A stretch of DNA of 64,000 bases, taken from the NCBI GenBank assembly GCA_963801055.1, contig CAWDDE010000001.1:124001-188000 (forward strand). Reading direction: 5' to 3'. The notes below the pieces were generated by a model. It was given only the letters and a program-made list of their open reading frames with translations, was not told the DNA's origin and made no database searches. This DNA comes from DASUPK01 sp963801055. GTDB taxonomy: Bacteria; Actinomycetota; Thermoleophilia; Solirubrobacterales; 70-9. Shown piece by piece: positions 1 to 9,454 of this stretch; the first letter of the stretch is position 1, and the number at the start of each line of letters is the position of its first letter. Made by a program: the position numbers and the translations under genes.

Positions 1-1
1 C

Positions 2-292
2 TTCGTCGCACCCCCGCAGGGCTTCGTGATGATCGCCGTCGGACTCGGCCTCGGCTCTCTGGCCGGGCTCGAGCTGTCGGTACGGGAGCACTTCGCCGGC
101 TACCGCTCCCACACGCTGCTTCTCTCCGCAGCCATCGGGGTGCCCATCTTCGGTGTCCTCTTCGTCGCGACCAGGATCAGCACGCCGATCTGCGTTGCGG
201 CCGGCGTCGTGGCGTTCGGGGGCTCCGCCTGGCTCTTCACTCAGGCCTTCCGCCGGCGCTCCGGCGGAGCCCTCTTCCGCCTCAGAGGTTGA
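2..292 (+). CDS. Membrane protein, 3' end of a gene cut by the window edge
   Basis: The reading frame is open from the first bases and ends with TGA at 290-292. An internal ATG lies at 26, but codons upstream of it are also open, so the gene probably starts outside the window. The visible part is about 96 residues with two hydrophobic stretches (roughly residues 10-25 and 40-80 of the visible chain) and a basic C-terminus rich in Arg, typical of a small polytopic inner-membrane protein. No family is recognised. It converges on mihF with 31 bases between the stops. Confidence 0.55.
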   Translation, partial: FVAPPQGFVMIAVGLGLGSLAGLELSVREHFAGYRSHTLLLSAAIGVPIFGVLFVATRISTPICVAAGVVAFGGSAWLFTQAFRRRSGGALFRLRG

Positions 293-323
293 TCGGCCCG
301 CCCCTCGCGGGCCCGCGACACCG

Positions 324-755
324 CTAGTTCAGCCGGCTCGCCAGCTTCGCTTCGAGGGCGGCGACGAGGATCCGCCGCTGCCGCTCGGTCAGAGTGCCGA
401 CCCTCTTGCCCTCGCTGAGCGTGGCCGAGACAAGAAGCTTGCGGGAGCGGGCGCGGCCCCAGCGGCGCTGGCTGCAGAGCAGCTCGCTGAGGCTCATGCT
501 CTCGGCCTCCCAGGGGGATTCCATGATCACCTCGGTGATGTTCCGACGACCGGCGGAGATGTCGCGCTTCAAGGTGGCACGGGCGAGGCGGACCTGGTTG
601 GCACGGGCGAGCGCCTGCATGCACTGGGAGCTTCCCCGCTCCTTCGGCCTAGCCTGAGGCGAGCCGGTCGGATGCTCGACGACCGTGGGCTCGATCCGAC
701 GATGCGGCATGGTCAGTGGGCGGGCAGGGGCAATCGTCGAAGCAGCAGACATCAT
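324..755 (-). CDS. mihF: Integration host factor, actinobacterial type (MihF)
   Basis: A nucleoid-associated, DNA-binding protein of the mIHF family, which is essential in mycobacteria and unrelated to enterobacterial IHF. From about residue 45 the protein matches the family layout: a basic helix (LARATLKRDISAG), a linker, then SLSELL, a WGRARSRKLL helix and the C-terminal signature VGTLTERQRRIL. The N-terminal 40 residues are poorly conserved, as in relatives. Two adjacent ATG codons (753-755 and 750-752) follow a strong GGAGGGAGAG ribosome site, and the second has the better spacing. The gene is monocistronic. The family call is from motif recognition, not from a search. Confidence 0.85.
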   Translation of the reverse strand: MMSAASTIAPARPLTMPHRRIEPTVVEHPTGSPQARPKERGSSQCMQALARANQVRLARATLKRDISAGRRNITEVIMESPWEAESMSLSELLCSQRRWGRARSRKLLVSATLSEGKRVGTLTERQRRILVAALEAKLASRLN

Positions 756-1077
756 CTCTCCCTCCTGCTAGGTCAGGATTTTTGGCGGGTTCGTAACCGC
801 CGAGCACCCAGTCACTCATAAATAAGAGCCGGGGGAAGTGGACGGTCCTCTCCTTACTTCATACCCGTCCGCTCCCTGCCCCGGAAGCGCGCGGCGAGGC
901 GAAACTTATACGGCTCGCGCGCCGAGAATCAACACCCAAAAAATCATCCCGTTCGCTAAGAGCAGATCTTTTGTCGGGCGGCGATCGCCTCTCCGTCGCG
1001 ACCGTCGAGCAACTCGTCTTCCTACCCCTCCGATCGAGCCGGCGAAACCGGCCGGCGGATCGTTATCGGTTCGCTGG
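756..1077. other. Intergenic region between mihF and the oxoamine synthase gene
   Basis: About 320 bases without a gene, relatively AT-rich for this genome (for example 905-975). It should hold the mihF promoter, since mihF is transcribed leftwards from 755. A near-palindrome GGCGGGTT..TAACCGCC at 784-801 lies just upstream of the mihF ribosome site and could be an operator. A hairpin GCCGG-CGAAA-CCGGC at 1038-1052, downstream of the minus-strand gene ending at 1078, may act as its terminator, but it lacks a T run. No RNA gene was recognised. Confidence 0.4.
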
Positions 1078-2365
1078 CTAGCCCGTGGGCAGGTCCGGGA
1101 AGCTGCTCTTGACCTCGGCGAAGATCTCGAGCGCCCGGTCGAGGTGGTCGCGCTCGTGCGTCGCCATCAGGCTGGTCCGGAGCAGCGCGCCGCCCGGCGG
1201 GACCGCCGGGTGGAGTGCGACGTTCGTGTAGACGCCGGCCGCGAAGAGCGCTTTCCAGAGCATCACCGCCTGCCAGTCCTCGCCGACGATCACCGGGACG
1301 ACCGGGGTGGTCGCCTCGCTGCCGTCGGGGAGTGTTCCGGGCTCAACCACTCGCAGCCCGAGGTCGCGGAATCCCTGGCGCAGGTAGGAGGCGTTGTCGA
1401 GCAGCCGGGCCATCAGCTCGGGGCCGTCTGAGCGGATGATCCGCAAGCGCGCCCAGGGCGGCGCCGACGGCCGCAGGCACGGCCGAGGCGCTGAAGATGA
1501 AGGAGCGGGAGGCGATCCGCAGGTACTCGATCACCTCCTCGGAGCCGGCGATGAAGCCGCCGCAGGAGGCGAGGCTCTTCGAGAAGGTCCCCATGCGCAG
1601 GTCGACTTCCTCCTCCAGGCCGAACAGCTCGCAGGCGCCCGCCCCGCGCTTGCCGAGGACCCCGACACCGTGCGCCTCGTCGACCATCAGGCGGGCGCCG
1701 TGGCGGCGGCAGAGCTCGACGATCGGGGGCAGGTTGCAGACGTCACCCTCCATCGAGAAGACCCCGTCGACCACCACCAGGGTGCCGCTCTGATCGGCGG
1801 CCGCCCTCTCCAGCATCGTCTCCAGCTTGTCCATCCGGTTGTGTCGGAAGGGTCGGAGCCGGGCGCCGGAGAGCTTGCAGCCGTCGAGGATCGATGCGTG
1901 GTCGCCGGCGTCGCAGATCACGGTGTCGCGTGGCTCCAGGATCGCGCTGATCGCCCCCAGGTTCGACTGGTAGCCGGTCGTGAAGACGATCACGTCCTCG
2001 GTGCCCATCCAGTCGGCGAGCTCACGCTCCAGCTCGACGTGCATGGGCGTGGTGCCGTTGAGCAGGCGGGATCCCGTCACTCCCGTCCCGTACTGCTCGA
2101 GGGCGTCACGGGCGGCCTGCTTCACCCGCTCGTCGGTGGTCAGCCCCAGGTAGTTGTTGGAGCCGAGCATGATCGTCTCGCGGCCCTCCATCTCGACCAC
2201 CGGCCCGGCCTGCGATTCGAGGATTCGGAAATAAGGAAGGAGATCGCCCTGCTTGGCGGCTTCGAGCTGCTCGGCCCGGTCGTGCGTCCGGGCCTTCTCG
2301 AAGACGTCCACCGGAGATGCGAGGGCGCGCGCCAGCGCGACCCGTTTGACCGGGGAGTCAGACAT
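1078..2365 (-). CDS. PLP-dependent alpha-oxoamine synthase (KBL/BioF/SPT-like), one frameshift
   Basis: Condenses an amino acid with an acyl-CoA and releases CO2. The family covers 2-amino-3-ketobutyrate CoA ligase, 8-amino-7-oxononanoate synthase and serine palmitoyltransferase. Visible motifs are GSNNYLGL near residue 60, GTGVTGSRLLNGT, CDAGDHASI, VDEAHGVGVLG and the PLP-lysine segment GTFSKSLASCGGF. The lysine context resembles SPT-type members more than BioF, but the substrate cannot be set. The frame changes near 1440, and the C-terminal part (VVPVIVGEDW, TNVALHPAVPPG) continues in another frame to TAG at 1078. ATG at 2365 follows GGGG only. The gene is divergent from the YghO-type gene. 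No bio or tdh genes lie nearby. Confidence 0.85.
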
Positions 2366-2402
2366 CCCCTGGAAGTCTCGCACCTTGTACCGTTCCGCAG
2401 CC

Positions 2403-3537
2403 GTGCCAGGCCCAGTGCAGGTACGACCCGTGCAGGGTCGCCGCGAGCTCAACAGGTTCATCAAGCTGCCCTTCCGGCTTCACCAGGGCACTCCATGGGT
2501 GCCGCCGTTGATCTTCGAGCGGCGTCAGTTCCTGAACAAGGAGAAGAACCCGTACTTCGACCATGCGGAGGCGGAGTACTTCCTCGCCTGGCGGGATGGC
2601 GAGCCGGTCGGGCGGATCACGGCACAGATCGACCGGCGCTGGGACGAGTTCCAGGGAGGCAGCGACGGACAGTTCGGCTTCATCGAGGCCGAGGACGACC
2701 CCGAGGTCTTCGCGGCGCTGCTCGGGGCCGCGGAAGCGTGGGTACGCGACCGGGGGAGGCAGAGGCTGATCGGCCCGATGGACTTCACGACCAACGACGA
2801 GTGCGGCCTGCTGGTCGAGGGCTACGACCGCCATCCGATGATCCTCGAGCCGTGGCATCCGCCCTACTACCGCGAGCGGCTCGAGGCGCTCGGCTACGGC
2901 AAGACGATCGACCTGCTGATGTGGTGGCTCGAGCTCGGCGGGCTGAAGCAGGGCGACCGCTTCCACGACGCGATCCACGCGGTCGCCGACAAGGTGGAGA
3001 CCGAGCACGGGATCACGGTCCGCAACATGATCAAGCGTGACCTCGAGGAGGAGATCGGGCGCTTCATGGAGGTCTACAACTCCGCCTGGGAGAAGAACTG
3101 GGGCTTCGTCCCGATCACGGAGGAGGAGGTCCGGTTCCAGGCGCAGAACCTGAAGCAGATCCTCGACCAGCGTTGGACCTTCGTCGCGGAGCGCGACGGC
3201 GAGACCCTGGGCGCGGCGCTCACCCTCCCGGACATCAACCAGGTGACGAAGAAGATGAACGGCCGGCTGCTTCCCTTCGGCTGGGTGCGTTTTCTGCTCG
3301 GCAAGCGCAGGATCGACCGGGTGAGGGTGTTCGCTCTCGGAGTCAAGCCCGAGTACCAGCACACCGGGATCGCGGCCCGCTTCTACGTCCGCCACATCGA
3401 GACGGCCGCGGAAACCGGGGTCCCGGCGGGCGATCAGGGCTGGATCCTGGAGACGAACGAGCCGATGAACCGCGCCATGGAGGGGATGGGCGGCAAGATC
3501 GTGAAGCGCTACCGGCTCTACGAGAAGGCGCGTCTAG
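2403..3537 (+). CDS. GNAT-fold N-acyltransferase-like protein, YghO family
   Basis: About 375 residues resembling the YghO family, which carries GNAT-type folds of unknown substrate. Visible marks are LPFRLHQGTPWVPPL near the N-terminus, GPMDFTTNDECG, LEPWHPPYYRERLEALG, and a C-terminal acetyltransferase-like block with LGVKPEYQHTGIAARFY and ETNEPMNRAMEGMGGKIVKRYRLYEK. GTG at 2403 is chosen because TACCGT at 2388-2393 lies 9 bases upstream and no ribosome site is seen; GTG 2415 is an alternative. As written, the frame runs past 3537 into the opposite gene. Homologues end just after RLYEK, so one indel near 3530 with a native TAG at 3535-3537 is likely. Confidence 0.8.
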
Positions 3538-3984
3538 GTTCGCTCGTAGGTGCCGACCAGCTCGGCTCCGCCGAGCACGTGGCCGTCCATCGCGTCCTCC
3601 AGCTGCTCGCGGCTGGAGCCGGGCTCCAGGTCGAGCTCGGTGTCGAGCGCGAAGAGCTCGTGGAGATAGCGGTGAGGCCCGGCACCTGGCGGGCGGGCAC
3701 GGGCCGTCGTAGCCGGTCTCGCCGAAGCCGTTGGTGCCCTCGCGCGGCGCATGGGCGCCCTCCTCGAGGCCGCCCGCCTCCGGGTCGATGTTCCAGCCGA
3801 CCCAGTGGGTGAAGTCCCCGGACGGGGCATCGGGGTCGTGGACGATCAGGGCGAGGGACCGGGTTCCCTCGGGGAGGGAGATCCAGCTCAGCGGCGGCGA
3901 GGCGTTGTCGCCGTCGCAGGAGTGCCTCTCGGGAATCGGCTGCCCCTGCTCGAAGGCGGTGCTGGTCAGCTCCACGTCGGGCAT
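3534..3984 (-). CDS. YbhB/YbcL-family PEBP (Raf kinase inhibitor-like) protein, one frameshift
   Basis: A small phosphatidylethanolamine-binding-protein fold found widely in bacteria; its ligand here is unknown. The signatures are FEQGQPIPERHSCDGDNASPPLSW, ALIVHDPDAPSGDFTHWVGWNI (the DPDAP anion-binding motif) and, after a frame change near 3685, HRYLHELFALDTEL (the GPHRY-type motif). It ends at TAG 3534-3536, complementary to the CTAG in which the convergent YghO-type gene probably also stops. Start ATG at 3982-3984. The length of about 150 residues fits the family. Confidence 0.9.
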
Positions 3985-4043
3985 CCGCCCTTGATCTTCC
4001 CGGAGCCTGCCGGGCGAAAACGGAAGGGGTCTTGACGGGCCCT

Positions 4044-4049
4044 TAGGAT
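4044..4049 (+). promoter_or_regulatory. -10 hexamer TAGGAT, leaderless start at 4057
   Basis: TAGGAT ends 7 bases before ATG 4057, and there is no ribosome site between. This predicts that transcription starts at or next to the start codon. Confidence 0.5.
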
Positions 4050-4056
4050 GCGAGCG

Positions 4057-4340
4057 ATGGCCGAGCCGAGTGGACCGAGGAGCCAGGAGCTGATCGAGGC
4101 GGAGCCCGTCAGGCCGCTGCCCATCCGCGCCGCAGGGCCGCACGATCGAGATCTGGGGCCGCGAGGTCGGACCGCTCGCTGTGGCCACGGCCGGAGCCGC
4201 CGCCGGTGTCGCCGTCGATCGCGGTGGCCCGTGCCGCTCGCGCTCCGAGGCGGCCGCCGCGGCGGGGGCTCTTCCGGCGGCGGGAGAAGGTCGTCGCCAG
4301 CCGCAGCTTCCTGGTCGACGTTCACGTCCTCGGGCGCTAG
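4057..4340 (+). CDS. Small basic protein of unknown function, two frameshifts
   Basis: Three frames have to be joined. MAEPSGPRSQELIEAEPVR opens at ATG 4057. GRTIEIWGREVGPLAVATAG follows from about 4135. From about 4210 the chain continues with VARAARAPRRPPRRGLFRRR and ends EKVVASRSFLVDVHVLGR at TAG 4338-4340. The product is about 95 residues with an acidic N-terminus, one short Ala/Gly/Val-rich stretch that could be a membrane segment, and a strongly basic tail. It immediately precedes alkA and is likely co-transcribed with it. No family is recognised. Coding status is inferred from the coherent protein-like segments in the three frames. Confidence 0.5.
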
Positions 4341-4354
4341 CGGCGCCACTGACC

Positions 4355-5347
4355 GTGTCGCCTGTCATCGAGGAGCGGGTCATGCCCCGCTGGCCCTACC
4401 GCCTGCCTCGGGGCAGCGGCGGCGACGGGGTGCTGCGCGTGCGAGGGAACGTCCTCGAGCGACTGCTCCACGTCGGTCACTCCCCGGTCCGGGTGAGGAG
4501 CTGGCGCACCCGGGAGGGCTATGTCCATGTCCGGGCCGAGTCCGTCGACCCGGCGCTCGTGGAGCACCCGATCGCGGTCGTGGGCGCCCCGCCGCCGGAG
4601 GAGATGCCGCCTGCCGGCGAGGGCGAGCTCGCCCTCGCGATCGATCGAACACGGTTCTCGCTGGCGGTCGAGGATGACATGGGCGAGTTCTTCCAAACCT
4701 TCAAGCGGGACCCGCTGCTGGGCCCGACGATCCACCACAAGCCCTGGGTGCGCCCGCGGCGCCGGCCCTGGCCGTGGGAGGCGCTCTGCTGGGCGATCAC
4801 GAAGCAGCTGATCGAGAGCTCCCGCGCTGCAGCGATCCAGCGCCGCATCGTCCGCCGCTGGGCCCCGAGCCACCTGCCGCCGGACCAACCGACGCCGAAG
4901 CGCGGCCGCGGCGCCTGGCCTCTGCGCGACGTCCCCTCGGCCGCGGTGATCGCCGGGCGGGCGCCCGCGGAGCTCGCCTCGATGGACCTGAGCCAGGGCC
5001 GCTCCGTGGCCATGGTGCGCTGCGCCCGCGAGGTCGCGGGGGACGCGCCCGCCTCGACGACCCGGAGCTGCGATCGCCGCCTGCTGCAGATCAGCGAGAT
5101 CGGGCCGTGGACAGTCCAGTGCCTCGGGTTGACGGGCCGCGGCGATCCCGACTCGCTGCCGGCCGGCGATCTCGCCTACGTCAAGCTGGTCGGCCACCTG
5201 GCGGGCCTCGGTCGTCGGGCCACCGTCGAGGAGGTCGACGAGTACTTCGCGCCCTACGCGCCCTTCCGCGGCCTGGCCGGCGCCTACGCGCTGGCCGGCT
5301 GGCACAAGGCGATGGGAGCGGGACCGCCGGCGCGGCTCGCCGCCTAG
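4355..5347 (+). CDS. alkA: DNA-3-methyladenine glycosylase II (AlkA), HhH-GPD family
   Basis: Excises alkylated purines in base excision repair. The HhH-GPD domain covers roughly residues 120-320: WEALCWAITKQLIESSRAAAIQRRIVR, then the helix-hairpin-helix LLQISEIGPWTVQ, then DSLPAGDLAY, whose second Asp aligns with the catalytic aspartate of E. coli AlkA (by recall of the motif). Between about 5037 and 5080 the frame as written (DAPASTTRSCD) looks wrong. The alternative frame reads ARLDDPELR, which fits the family, so two compensating indels probably flank it. The start GTG 4355 is provisional. It follows the small gene at 4057. Confidence 0.85.
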   Translation: MSPVIEERVMPRWPYRLPRGSGGDGVLRVRGNVLERLLHVGHSPVRVRSWRTREGYVHVRAESVDPALVEHPIAVVGAPPPEEMPPAGEGELALAIDRTRFSLAVEDDMGEFFQTFKRDPLLGPTIHHKPWVRPRRRPWPWEALCWAITKQLIESSRAAAIQRRIVRRWAPSHLPPDQPTPKRGRGAWPLRDVPSAAVIAGRAPAELASMDLSQGRSVAMVRCAREVAGDAPASTTRSCDRRLLQISEIGPWTVQCLGLTGRGDPDSLPAGDLAYVKLVGHLAGLGRRATVEEVDEYFAPYAPFRGLAGAYALAGWHKAMGAGPPARLAA

Positions 5348-5423
5348 CGTCGCGGGACGGCCGGCGTTAGCCTCAGCTTGCTCGTGGGTAGCCGCAGACC
5401 ATGCGCTGGTTCCTCGGAGTCGC

Positions 5424-6111
5424 CTAGGCGCGAGCGCCTGCCTCCTCGGCCAGCATCCCGACCAAGCGGTCGACGTCCTGGCGCTCCCAGGCCTCCGCGT
5501 GACGCTCGACCCGCTCCCGCAGTCGGCTGTCCTCGAGCGAGCGCGCCGTCTCCTCGCTCAGGCGGTCATCCACCGCCTCCAGCCTCGCGCGGGCGCGCTG
5601 CAGGCGAGCTGTTCGCCGCCGCCACGCTGGTGTCGAGCCTGACAGCCGTCTCGCGCGCGGAGAACCCGAGTGCCTCGCGGAGGATGAGCACCGCCCGCTG
5701 GGTCGGAGGGAGCAGGCGCATGGCGACGATCAGGGCGCGCTCGAATTCCTCGCGCGTGAGGTAACGCCCCTCGGTCGCCGGACCCGTCGCCTGCGCGTGC
5801 CTGTGCTCCTCCGGGATCCCGCCGTTCAGGTCGATCGGCACGACCCGTTTCGGACGGCGGTGGACCTCATCCAATGAGGTGTTGGTGACGATCCGGTAGA
5901 GCCAGCTTCGCAGCGAGCTTCGGCCCTCGAACCTGGGCAGTGCTCTCCAGCCCCTGACCAGCGCCTCCTGGAGGGCGTCCTCCGCGTCCTCCGGCGAGTG
6001 CAGGATGCGGCGGGAGTGGGCGTGGAACTCGTCTCTGTGGCGCTCGACCAACTGCGCGTACTCGTGCTCGACCCCTCGCCGTGCGCGTGCGTTTGTCCTC
6101 TGCTTTGACAA
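5424..6111 (-). CDS. ECF sigma factor with a truncated C-terminal domain, one frameshift
   Basis: A group of sigma-70 family ECF factors that normally carry a SnoaL-like domain after region 4. Region 2 is visible as FHAHSRRILHSPEDAEDALQEALVRGW and FEGRSSLRSWLYRIVTN. Region 4 is LPPTQRAVLILREALGFSARETAVRLDTS. The frame shifts near 5615; the other frame continues LQRARARLEAVDDRL and ERHAEAWERQDVDRLVGML, then stops at TAG 5424-5426. Relatives continue for about 100 residues with an NTF2-like domain, of which only the first helix remains here. TTG 6111 is the likely start, as no ATG or GTG fits. No anti-sigma gene is adjacent. Confidence 0.8.
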
Positions 6112-6187
6112 CGGATGGCCACCGTAACACAGCGTCACCGGTATATGCCTTTTGATGGTGACGCACGCTAGACTCCCGGGCGACGTC

Positions 6188-6790
6188 GTGACCAAGGCCA
6201 CTCCACCTTCGAATCCGCGCTCCGTCGAGCGCCAACCTGGAGACAGGGCGCCCGCACCGGGCGACCTCGGGCTCGTTCAGTCGTTCGTCAACACCAGCTG
6301 GGACCTGGATCACGATGGTGAGGAAGAGCTTCGGAGCCCCCGAGAGCTCGCGGCGTGGCTCTCCGAACGTCGCCTGCTCGGATCCGGCACGAAGCTCACA
6401 ACGGCGGATCTGAAACGTGCGCTGGACGTCCGCGAGGGGCTGCGCGCCCTGCTTTTCGTCAACAACGGCGCGACGCTGGACGAGGCGGCGATCGAGCGGC
6501 TCAACCGCGCCCTTGGCCGCACGGCGCTCGCGGTCCGCTTCGACGCTGACGCAGGGCCCGAGCTTGCCTCCAGAGGACGGGACCTCGACGCCGCCCTGGG
6601 CTCGCTCGCGAGCATCGTCGCCGTGGCTCAGATCGATGGAAGCTGGTCGCGCCTCAAGGCTTGTCGCGGCGTTCATTGCGGCTGGGCGTTCTACGACCAC
6701 AGCCGCAACCAGAGCGGCCACTGGTGCTCGATGTCCATCTGCGGCTCGCGCTCCAAGGCTCGCGAGTACCGTCGCCGGCAGCGGCGCTGA
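6188..6790 (+). CDS. CGNR-type zinc finger protein with ABATE-like domain, putative regulator
   Basis: Family members pair an N-terminal ABATE (putative stress-induced regulator) domain with a C-terminal zinc finger and are thought to bind DNA. Here the N-terminal part contains LVQSFVNTSWDLD and LREGLRALLFVNNG-like helices. The finger reads C-RGVHC-GWAFYDHSRNQSGHWCSMSICGSRSKAREYRRR, where the usual CGNR signature is CGSR. GTG 6188 is preferred because TAGACT at 6169-6174 lies 13 bases upstream; in-frame ATG codons at 6152 and 6155 would overlap that hexamer. It is divergent from the sigma factor gene, and the two may be co-regulated. Confidence 0.85.
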   Translation: MTKATPPSNPRSVERQPGDRAPAPGDLGLVQSFVNTSWDLDHDGEEELRSPRELAAWLSERRLLGSGTKLTTADLKRALDVREGLRALLFVNNGATLDEAAIERLNRALGRTALAVRFDADAGPELASRGRDLDAALGSLASIVAVAQIDGSWSRLKACRGVHCGWAFYDHSRNQSGHWCSMSICGSRSKAREYRRRQRR

Positions 6791-6808
6791 GGCCGAGGCA
6801 CCCGGGCC

Positions 6809-7831
6809 TCAGGGCAGCAGCTCGTCCGTGAGCACCTGATCGGTCGGGGGCGCCCGGGAGATCAGGTCGTGCGCGGCCATCCACTCGGCGTAGGCCCGCC
6901 AGGCATTCGGGTCCAGGTATCCGTACGGGTTTCCCTGCGGCGGCGCCAGGAGTGGCAGCGTCGCCGCGACCTCGGCCCGCGTCTGCATCGGGTCAAGGCC
7001 CTTGCCGGCGGAGATCACCGCGTTGGCCGCCTCCTGCGGATGCGCCCGGGCGTAGTCGGTGCCATGCGCGAGCGCCTCGATGAAGGCGCGGATCGCCTCG
7101 GGATGGTCCTCGACCGTCGACCTGCGCGCGACCAGCACGAGCTCGTCGTAGGTCGGGACGCCGAGCCGGTCGACCGGGACGATCCGCGGGTCGAGGCCGC
7201 GCAGGCGCAGGTCGACGCCCTCGATGTTGCGGAAGCCGCCCAGGATCGCGTCCACCCGGCCGCCGATCAGCGCGGGCAGCAGGTTGAGACCGACGTTGAC
7301 CTCCTCGGCGGACGACGGCGAGAGACCGGCCGTCCTGCAGGATCGTCTCGAGGTAGTCGCTCTGGTAGGGGATGCCTGCCGTCCCGACCGTCTTGCCGTC
7401 CAGGTCGGCGGCCGAGCCGATCCCCCCTTCGGGCAGCGAGATCAGCGAGGTGAGCGGGGATCCGACGACGGCCCCCACGGCCTCCACGTCGAGGCCCCTG
7501 CTCCGCGGCGAGCAGCACCTCGGGCTCGTACGAGATCGCCAGGTCCGCCCGTCCGGCGGCGACCTCCTTGATCGGCGCGGAGGGATCGGAGGGCACCTGC
7601 GGCTTGACGTCGAGGCCCGCCTGCCGGAAGAAGCCCCGGTCGATCGCGGTGTAGATCCCGGCGTGGTCGGGGTTCACGTACCAGTCGAGGTCGAGCGTGA
7701 ACGGCTCTGGGTTGCCGGCCGAGCCGGTCGTCGCGTCGCCGTCCCCGCCGCAGGCGGGCAGGCCCAGCGCGAGCATCGCCGCGCGCCGAGAGCGCCGCCG
7801 CCAGGCGCGCGAGTCGCGATCGCCGTCTCAT
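6809..7831 (-). CDS. thiY: ThiY-like substrate-binding lipoprotein (NMT1/THI5 family), several frameshifts
   Basis: The periplasmic-binding component of an ABC importer for thiamine pyrimidine precursors (formylaminopyrimidine/HMP type), inferred from the family and the riboswitch upstream of the operon. A lipoprotein signal ends in a lipobox LPAC. It is followed by FTLDLDWYVNPDHAGIYTAI and ADLAISYEPEVLLAA. After frame changes near 7505 and 7325 come ADLDGKTVGTAGIPYQSDYLE, VDAILGGFRNIEGVDL and ELVLVARRSTVEDHPEAIRAF. A further shift near 7785 separates the signal sequence. ATG 7829-7831 overlaps the permease stop as ATGA. It is the last gene of the operon. Confidence 0.85.
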
Positions 7832-8614
7832 GCCCGTGTCACCCCGCGGCTATCCCAGGTGACGACCTTGCGCTCGATCAACGAGACCAGCGCGAAGAGG
7901 ACGATCGCCATCACCGAGAGCAGCGTGATGGCGGCGAACATCCGGGCGGTCAGCAGGCTGCTGGACGCGATCAGGATCTGGTGGCCGAGGCCGGAGCTCG
8001 CGCCCGGCCCACTCGGCGAAGACCGCCCCGATCACCGCGACGGCGATCGCGATCTTGGTGCCGCTGAAGAAGAAGGGCAGTGCCGAGGGCAGCTCCACCC
8101 GAGTCAGGATCTGCCGGCGGCCGGCGCCGAGCGTCCGCATCATCGTGATCAGCTGCGGATCGACCGAGCGCAGGCCGTCGAGCGTGTTGACCGTGATCGG
8201 GGAAGAAGCAGACCAGCGCGATCAGCAGCAGCTTCGGGGCCGAGGCCGAAGCCGAACCAGACGACCAGGATCGGCGCGATCGCGACCGGCGGGATCGTCT
8301 GGGAGGCGACCAGCAGGGGGTAGAAGGCCCGTCGCAGCGGTCTCGGAGAGGTGCAGGACGATCGCGAAGGCGAGGCCGGCCGCGAGCGCGCAGAGGAAGC
8401 CGAGCAGGACCTCGCGGAGGGTGACCCAGGTGTCATCGGCGAGCAGCGACCGGTCCTCCCAGAGGGAGGTCGCGATGTCGCTCGGCGCCGGGACGAGGAA
8501 GTCCTGGATGTTGAGCGCGTTCGAGATCCAGTCCCAGCGAGCCGCGAGCTCCCAGGCCCCCAGCAGGATCAGGATCACCGCGAGCGGTGCCAGGTACCTG
8601 CGGGCGGTGCTCAT
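7828..8614 (-). CDS. thiX: ThiX-like ABC transporter permease, several frameshifts
   Basis: An inner-membrane permease of the SsuC/TauC/ThiX type. The N-terminus (LAPLAVILILLGAWELAARW) is the first membrane helix, followed by LVPAPSDIATSLWEDRSLLADDTWVTLREVLLG. The EAA loop appears as MMRTLGAGRRQILTRVELPSALPFFFSGTKIAIAVAVIGAVFAEW. The last helix (FAAITLLSVMAIVLFALVSLIE) ends at TGA 7828-7830. The frame changes near 8345, 8250, 8200 and 8000. Both ends overlap neighbours by the four bases ATGA, so the three genes are translationally coupled. Substrate specificity rests on the TPP riboswitch. Confidence 0.85.
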
Positions 8615-9453
8615 CGCGCCGCCTCCGCGAGGCTGCGGAGCGCGCGCTCGCTTGAGGCCCGTGAATTCCGGCGAGGTCACGGCCGCGGCGCGGTCGGGCG
8701 CGCGCGGCCGCGCGATCTCGATCCGGTCGGCGACCCTGGCCGGCCGCGAGCTCAGCACCAGAACGCGATCCGAGAGATAGAGGGCCTCCTCCACGTCGTG
8801 GGTGACGAGCAGGACCGTGTGGCGGTCGTCCCTGAGCACCGAGGCGAGCCAGGACTGCATCTCCGCGCGGGTGATCGCATCGAGCGAGGCGAAGGGCTCG
8901 TCCAGCAGCAGGACCGGGCGACCGGCCATCAGCGTGCGGAGGAAGGCGACGCGCTGGCGCATGCCTCCCGAGAGCTCGCCGGGACGGGCGCGCTCGAAGC
9001 CCTGCGAGGCCGAGCCGCTCGAAGTGCGCGCCGGCCCGCCCCCGTGCCTCCTCCCGCCGGACCCCCGCGATCCGCAGGGCCAGTCGCGGCGTTGTCGAGC
9101 GCGGAGAGCCAGGGCAGCAGCAGGTCGCGCTGCGGCATGTAGGCACAGCGCTCGAGTCGCTGCCTGGGTCGGCTCTGCCCGCCGACCGAGATCATGCCCG
9201 AATCCGACGGACGCAGGCCGGCGACCAGCTCGAGCAGGGTCGTCTTGCCGCAGCCGGACGGACCGACGATCCCGACCACCTCGCCGGCCTCGGCCTCGAG
9301 GTCGACTCGCTCGATCGCGCGCAGCTCGCCGAATGAGTGGCCGAGCGCCTCGATCCGGAGCGGGGCGCCGACCGCATCTGGAGCCGCGGTGCCGGGCTCG
9401 GCGCGGCCTTCGCGGACCGCGTCCGGAGTGCCTTCGCGAAGTCTCGTCAACAT
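8611..9453 (-). CDS. thiZ: ThiZ-like ABC transporter ATPase, frameshifted
   Basis: The energising subunit of the importer. The Walker A motif is GPSGCGKTTLL and the Q-loop region is YMPQRDLLLPWLSALDNA. After a frame change near 8990 the signature is followed by MRQRVAFLRTLMAGRPVLLLDEPFASLDA (Walker B and D-loop) and the switch LLVTHDVEEALYLSDRV. A third frame reads ALRSLAEAAR and stops at TGA overlapping the permease ATG. Start ATG 9453 lies three bases after GGAGGG, which is itself the 3' strand of the TPP aptamer. It is the first gene of the operon. Confidence 0.87.
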
Positions 9454-9454
9454 G

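Noticed and set aside
5400..5427. Eight-codon open frame ending in the CTAG shared with the sigma factor stop
   Set aside because: Too short to support; no ribosome site or promoter specific to it.
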